From contig PMYM01000048.1 in assembly GCA_003171235.1 (NCBI GenBank), positions 1-9,665 on the forward strand: DNA of 9,665 bases, given 5' to 3'. Source of the DNA: Phycisphaerales bacterium. GTDB taxonomy: Bacteria > Planctomycetota > Phycisphaerae > SM23-33. A program made the translations under genes and the position numbers. Under the pieces are notes generated by a model. It was not told the DNA's origin and did no database searches. It saw nothing but the letters and a program-made list of their open reading frames with translations. Numbering within the stretch: the stretch's first letter is position 1; each line of letters begins with the position of its first letter. Below, piece after piece: positions 6,502 through 9,665 of the stretch.

Positions 6502-8097
6502 TTACTTCTCCGGCCTGACCTGCGTCCACATCCAGCGGAGGGTCTCGATGGGCGGAAAGTCGTTGCCCAGGTAGTCGTGCGTGCCGCCGGAGATCTCCGT
6601 GTATTTCAGGTTGGAGCCGGCTCCGGCGTCTCGCAGAGTCTTGACCAGGTCGCGCACCTCCTGCACGTTGCACACCGGGTCTTTCTCGCCGTGGAAGAAC
6701 CACAGCGGAATCTTAGCCAAGGCGTCGATCTTGAGCATTGCCACTACGTTGGGCCTGGCCGGCGTGGAGCGCGGCAGGGCCGCGGCGATGAGCTCAAGGT
6801 TGCGGGACATCAGCACCAGCAGTTCGCTGGCGCCCTTGGACCCGCCGGTGGCGTACACGCGCCGCGGGTCGATCTGCGGATGCTCCTTCTGGAGCATGGC
6901 GATGAACTCCGCGTCCATCTCGACCTTGTCATTCACGTTCGTATTCAGGGGCCACTGCGGCAGCACCACGAACCAGGTGAACTCCTTACGGGCCTCGGCA
7001 TTGCCCACGAAGGTCAGGCCGGTCATGTCCATCTGTTTGAGGTTGTCGTTGCCCTCGGCCCCGGAGCCGTGGAAATTCACCACCAGCGGATAGTGCTTAC
7101 CCACTTCAAGGTTTGCCGGCGCATAGATGCGGTACATCATCTTGCGGCCCTTGGAGTCGACGAACTCCTTGGGCTCGAAGAGCTTTTTGGTTTCGCCGAT
7201 CCAGGCGGGCAGGGGGTCTTCGTCGGTAAGTGCCGGCCCGGCGGCCTCGGTTCGCACGCGGGCCAGCAGGTCGGGCGAGGCAAACGTGCCGAGCACCGCG
7301 AAGCCGAATCGCGCCGGGGCCTGGTAATCGACCTTGGCCAGTGGCGTCCAGCTCCAACTGATGGGGCGGGCGTCGCCCCTGGCCGGGCGGCTGCGGCAGA
7401 GGTTCATGCGCCAGGGCGTCTGGCCGCGGGTTTTCGGGTCGTCAAGCTGCAGGGCCGAGAAGGGGATGTGGACGACGCAGGTCCAGCCGGAATCGGTCTT
7501 GGCGATGACCGGCTTAATCGCCGGCCGCCAGGTTTCGCGGAAAAGGGTGACGCGGTCATAAGCGGGATAGATGTGCTGGCGGGTGAAGTCGATCTTGCCG
7601 CCGGCGTCGATACTGATCTGGTTGTATGGCCGGAGGACCGTGTCGCCGTGTGCCTCCAGGAAGATTTCGACGTCGTCGTTCATCCACGAATCGGCCTTGT
7701 TGGTGGTGACGGCGGCGCCGGAGGTCTCGCCGCAGATAAAGCCCACGTACAGGTTCTGGTCGGTGCAGAAAAGCAGGACCTCGGTCTTGAGTTCGGGGCC
7801 GATCTTCTCGGCCGGCGGGGCGCCGGGGATGGGGGCCACCAGCGGCTGGAGCGTGACGCGCGCAGCCTGCTGCCAGGCTGGGTCGCTCATAGCGGCGTCG
7901 GCGTCCTTGGGCTCAGCCAGCTTGGGGATGTGCACCAGGGGCAGCCCGCGATAGCTCGTCGGCAAAGTCGCCGCCTGCGACGTGCCGGCGGGCTCAGTTC
8001 CGCCGCGTCCGGTCTGTGCCAGCAACGACGCCAGAACAACCGTCCCAATCCAGGCCCATCCACGCCCCGCCAACTTCACGGCAGCATCTTGCGGCAT
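6502..8097 (-). CDS. Secreted esterase with N-terminal CBM9-like domain and C-terminal alpha/beta-hydrolase domain
   Basis: Probably removes acyl groups (acetyl or feruloyl type) from polysaccharide outside the cytoplasm. The ATG at 8097 has CAGGAG 6 bases upstream; 531 residues. Residues 1-28 are a signal peptide (WIGTVVLASLLA core). Residues about 52-272 resemble family-9-type carbohydrate-binding/DOMON-like modules: DPAWQQA, KTEVLLFCTDQNLYVGF, SWMNDDVEIFLE, GWTCVVHIPFSAL, WRMNLCRSRP and FGFAVLG. Residues about 305-531 are an alpha/beta hydrolase of the PHB-depolymerase/CE1-like type. NFHGSGAEGND (341-351) supplies the oxyanion hole, YATGGSKGA (415-423) the nucleophile S420 in GxSxG, HGEKDP (469-474) the acid D473, and SGGTHDYL (503-510) the base H507. 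The triad looks complete. The residue before the serine is glycine, where many relatives have leucine or another residue. Substrate cannot be read from sequence. It is transcribed alone, divergent from pstS. Confidence 0.88.
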   Translation of the reverse strand: MPQDAAVKLAGRGWAWIGTVVLASLLAQTGRGGTEPAGTSQAATLPTSYRGLPLVHIPKLAEPKDADAAMSDPAWQQAARVTLQPLVAPIPGAPPAEKIGPELKTEVLLFCTDQNLYVGFICGETSGAAVTTNKADSWMNDDVEIFLEAHGDTVLRPYNQISIDAGGKIDFTRQHIYPAYDRVTLFRETWRPAIKPVIAKTDSGWTCVVHIPFSALQLDDPKTRGQTPWRMNLCRSRPARGDARPISWSWTPLAKVDYQAPARFGFAVLGTFASPDLLARVRTEAAGPALTDEDPLPAWIGETKKLFEPKEFVDSKGRKMMYRIYAPANLEVGKHYPLVVNFHGSGAEGNDNLKQMDMTGLTFVGNAEARKEFTWFVVLPQWPLNTNVNDKVEMDAEFIAMLQKEHPQIDPRRVYATGGSKGASELLVLMSRNLELIAAALPRSTPARPNVVAMLKIDALAKIPLWFFHGEKDPVCNVQEVRDLVKTLRDAGAGSNLKYTEISGGTHDYLGNDFPPIETLRWMWTQVRPEK

Positions 8098-8241
8098 AGC
8101 TTACTCCTGATAGATTGCGCAACTGCCAAAATGCACCCGATATCGTACCGCATGTGAGTTCCGCTGTCGCGGATCACTGCCAATTCAGGGATACACGTCC
8201 GTGCCACACGAGGCGGCGGGTTCATCCGTATCCCATCATTT

Positions 8242-8260
8242 CTTAATCAACTCTTAACAA
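8242..8260 (+). promoter_or_regulatory. PHO-box-like direct repeat upstream of pstS
   Basis: CTTAATCA (8242-8249) and CTTAACAA (8253-8260) are 8-base direct repeats separated by 3 bases, a period of 11. This is the layout of PhoB/PhoP-type response-regulator sites; the repeats fit the cyanobacterial PHO-box pattern PyTTAAPyPy(T/A) with a single mismatch in the second copy. They end 28 bases before the pstS ATG, so any promoter must overlap or lie very close. Induction by phosphate starvation through a PhoR-PhoB/PhoP pair is inferred. Confidence 0.5.
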
Positions 8261-8288
8261 TCGGCTTCTACAGTTGGAGCAGATGACG

Positions 8289-9110
8289 ATGAGATCGACC
8301 AAGTGGATGCTCCTGCTGCTGGCGGTGGTCGTGGCCGCGGTTCTGTACATGGTCTTCCACGGGGCCGGGCGAAACCGTCGCGTGGTCAACGTGGTGGGAT
8401 CGACCTCCATTCAGCCATTTGCCGAGATCCTGGCCGAGGAGTTCAACAGCCAGGGCGCAATCGACGTGGAGGTCCAAGGCGGCGGTTCGACCCAGGGGGT
8501 GACCTCGGCTCTCAACGGCACGGCCGACATCGGCACCTGTTCCCGCAACCTCAAAGACCAGGAGCGCGAGGAGGGGCTGACGCCCGTGACAATCGCCTAT
8601 GACGGCCTGGCGGTGGTGGTCAACCCGGCCAACGGCCTGGACAACCTGACGCGCCAGCAGGTGCGCGACATTTTCACCGGCACGGTCACCGACTGGGGCC
8701 AGGTGGGCGGCCAGCCCGGCCCCATCCGCGTGATCACCCGCGAGGAAGGCTCGGGCACGCGCGAGGCCTTCACCGGCATGATAATGGGCGATCACCGCAT
8801 CAGCCGGAAAGCCATCACCCAGCCCTCCAACGGCACGGTCAAGGAACTGGTCCGCCACGACCCCAACGCCATCGGCTACATGTCGCTGGGCATCGTGGAG
8901 GCCAGCCCCGACCTGAAGGCCCTCAAGATCGACGGCGTGGTGGCCTCGGTGGACAACGTCACCCAGAAGACATACAAGCTCGTCCGGCCGTTCCTTTTCT
9001 TGGTCAAGGGCACGCCCGCCGACGACGCGCAGAAGTTCATCGACTACGTGCTTGGCCCCTCCGGGCAGGCCAAGCTGCGCCAGGAAGGGTTGATCCCGGC
9101 GGCGCCATGA
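8289..9110 (+). CDS. pstS: Phosphate ABC transporter substrate-binding protein, PstS family
   Basis: Captures phosphate outside the inner membrane and delivers it to PstC/PstA. Three in-frame starts are close together (TTG 8274, ATG 8283, ATG 8289). I choose 8289 because TGGAG at 8275-8279 lies 9 bases before it and only 3 bases before the 8283 ATG. The 273 residues begin with a basic residue pair and a hydrophobic segment at 6-23 (MLLLLAVVVAAVLYMVF core), without a lipobox cysteine, so it may stay membrane-anchored by this segment. Phosphate-loop motifs are GSTSIQPF (37-44), GGGSTQG (64-70), ADIGTCSR (79-86) and GSGTRE (154-159). The later motif AIGYMSLG (194-201) is also typical. Length is usual for the short PstS type. 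It is the first gene of a pst operon, one base before pstC. Confidence 0.95.
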   Translation: MRSTKWMLLLLAVVVAAVLYMVFHGAGRNRRVVNVVGSTSIQPFAEILAEEFNSQGAIDVEVQGGGSTQGVTSALNGTADIGTCSRNLKDQEREEGLTPVTIAYDGLAVVVNPANGLDNLTRQQVRDIFTGTVTDWGQVGGQPGPIRVITREEGSGTREAFTGMIMGDHRISRKAITQPSNGTVKELVRHDPNAIGYMSLGIVEASPDLKALKIDGVVASVDNVTQKTYKLVRPFLFLVKGTPADDAQKFIDYVLGPSGQAKLRQEGLIPAAP

Positions 9111-9111
9111 C

Positions 9112-9665
9112 ATGAGCCAACAAACCCCCACCAAACCGATTGCCGTTGCTGAACCCTCGACGGGTGAGGCGGCGGCGCCTATCGGGCCGCCGCGCGGCGT
9201 GACGCGCCCGGCCGGGCGGGGAGTCGCCCGCCTGCTGCGCTGGCCCTTCCAGCACGAGCGGCACGTGCGATTGATACTGATGCTGCTGGCCTGCGTGGCC
9301 GTCGGCGCACTGGCCGTCATCACCGGCTACATCTTCAAGGAAGGCCTGCCCATAATGCTCAACACGGGCGTGGGCAAGTTCCTTTTCAGCAGCGACTGGT
9401 ACCCGCTGGAAAAGCCCCCCTCCTTCGGCATCTTCGCCATGATCGTGGGCTCGCTGGCGGTGACGGGCGGGGCCATGGTCATCGGCGTGAGCTTCGGCCT
9501 GGGCTGCGCCATCCTGCTGACGCAGTTCTGCCCGCCGCGGATGGTCACGGTGCTCAAGCCGGCGGTTGAACTGCTGGCGGGCATTCCCTCGGTGGTGTAC
9601 GGCGCCATCGGCATGGTGGTGCTGGTGCCGCTGATCCGCACCTACCTGGGCGGGCCGGGGCTGTC
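9112..9665 (+). CDS. pstC: Phosphate ABC transporter permease PstC, N-terminal part (runs off the window)
   Basis: Membrane channel subunit of the Pst phosphate importer; partners are PstA, the ATPase PstB and PstS. The ATG at 9112 lies one base after the pstS stop codon, so translation is probably coupled; no strong ribosome site of its own is visible. 184 full codons are present. Residues 1-50 are a hydrophilic Pro/Ala/Gly-rich, presumably cytoplasmic tail, longer than in many PstC proteins. Membrane segments lie at about 53-75, 105-137 (long, perhaps including a re-entrant part) and 147-175. The sequence VELLAGIPSVVYGAIG (152-167) is the conserved permease signature of the family. The rest, and presumably pstA, pstB and phoU, lies beyond the window edge. 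Confidence 0.93.
   Translation, partial: MSQQTPTKPIAVAEPSTGEAAAPIGPPRGVTRPAGRGVARLLRWPFQHERHVRLILMLLACVAVGALAVITGYIFKEGLPIMLNTGVGKFLFSSDWYPLEKPPSFGIFAMIVGSLAVTGGAMVIGVSFGLGCAILLTQFCPPRMVTVLKPAVELLAGIPSVVYGAIGMVVLVPLIRTYLGGPGL

Noticed and set aside
6577..8157. A 526-codon open frame on the plus strand opposite the esterase gene
   Set aside because: Its translation shows no family motif and it mirrors the esterase codons; such long antisense frames are expected in GC-rich coding DNA. The minus-strand esterase has a signal peptide, motifs and a good ribosome site.
8268..9323. A 351-codon minus-strand open frame covering pstS and the start of pstC
   Set aside because: Low-complexity, His/Ala/Gly-rich translation without motifs; both plus-strand genes have clear family signatures.

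Overview
The window is GC-rich bacterial chromosome with short intergenic spacers, good Shine-Dalgarno sequences and several long chance open frames antisense to real genes. The gene styles point to a Planctomycetota-like (PVC or related) environmental bacterium: an MsrB-MsrA fusion, a very large GH35 enzyme, a secreted CBM9-like/esterase fusion and a combined NapH/NapG-type Fe-S protein. This placement is an inference from gene style; no marker gene in the window settles it.

Layout. Bases 1-180 hold what looks like the tail of an IS30-type transposase (+), with nothing else recognisable. Bases 180-1118 (-) encode an exported MsrB-MsrA methionine sulfoxide reductase. Bases 1296-1598 (-) encode an HU/IHF-family DNA-binding protein. 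Bases 1849-4518 (-) encode an 889-residue GH35 beta-galactosidase-like enzyme that starts on TTG. A 299-base AT-richer spacer follows, from which GH35 and the next gene diverge. Bases 4818-6464 (+) encode a polyferredoxin that joins a NapH-like membrane half to a NapG-like Fe-S half. It converges, 37 bases apart, on a secreted esterase with an N-terminal CBM9-like module (6502-8097, -). A 191-base divergent spacer carries a PHO-box-like direct repeat in front of pstS (8289-9110, +). pstS is followed after one base by pstC (9112 to the window edge), the start of a phosphate ABC transporter operon.

How the genes relate. The pst genes form the only clear operon. The GH35 enzyme and the CBM9-like esterase both fit use of plant or algal polysaccharide: the esterase is exported and removes acyl groups, while the GH35 enzyme lacks a signal and probably acts on imported oligosaccharide. 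They are not adjacent and need not be co-regulated. The MsrB-MsrA protein repairs oxidised methionine outside the cytoplasm. The Fe-S protein has no recognisable redox partner in the window, so its pathway is open.

Most notable points: the NapH-NapG fusion with an internal twin-arginine/membrane segment; a terminator-like hairpin with six T in the leader of that gene; the 11-base-period repeat in front of pstS; and the CBM9-esterase fusion. I found no CRISPR array, tRNA, rRNA or complete mobile element, and no clear case for an entirely new system.
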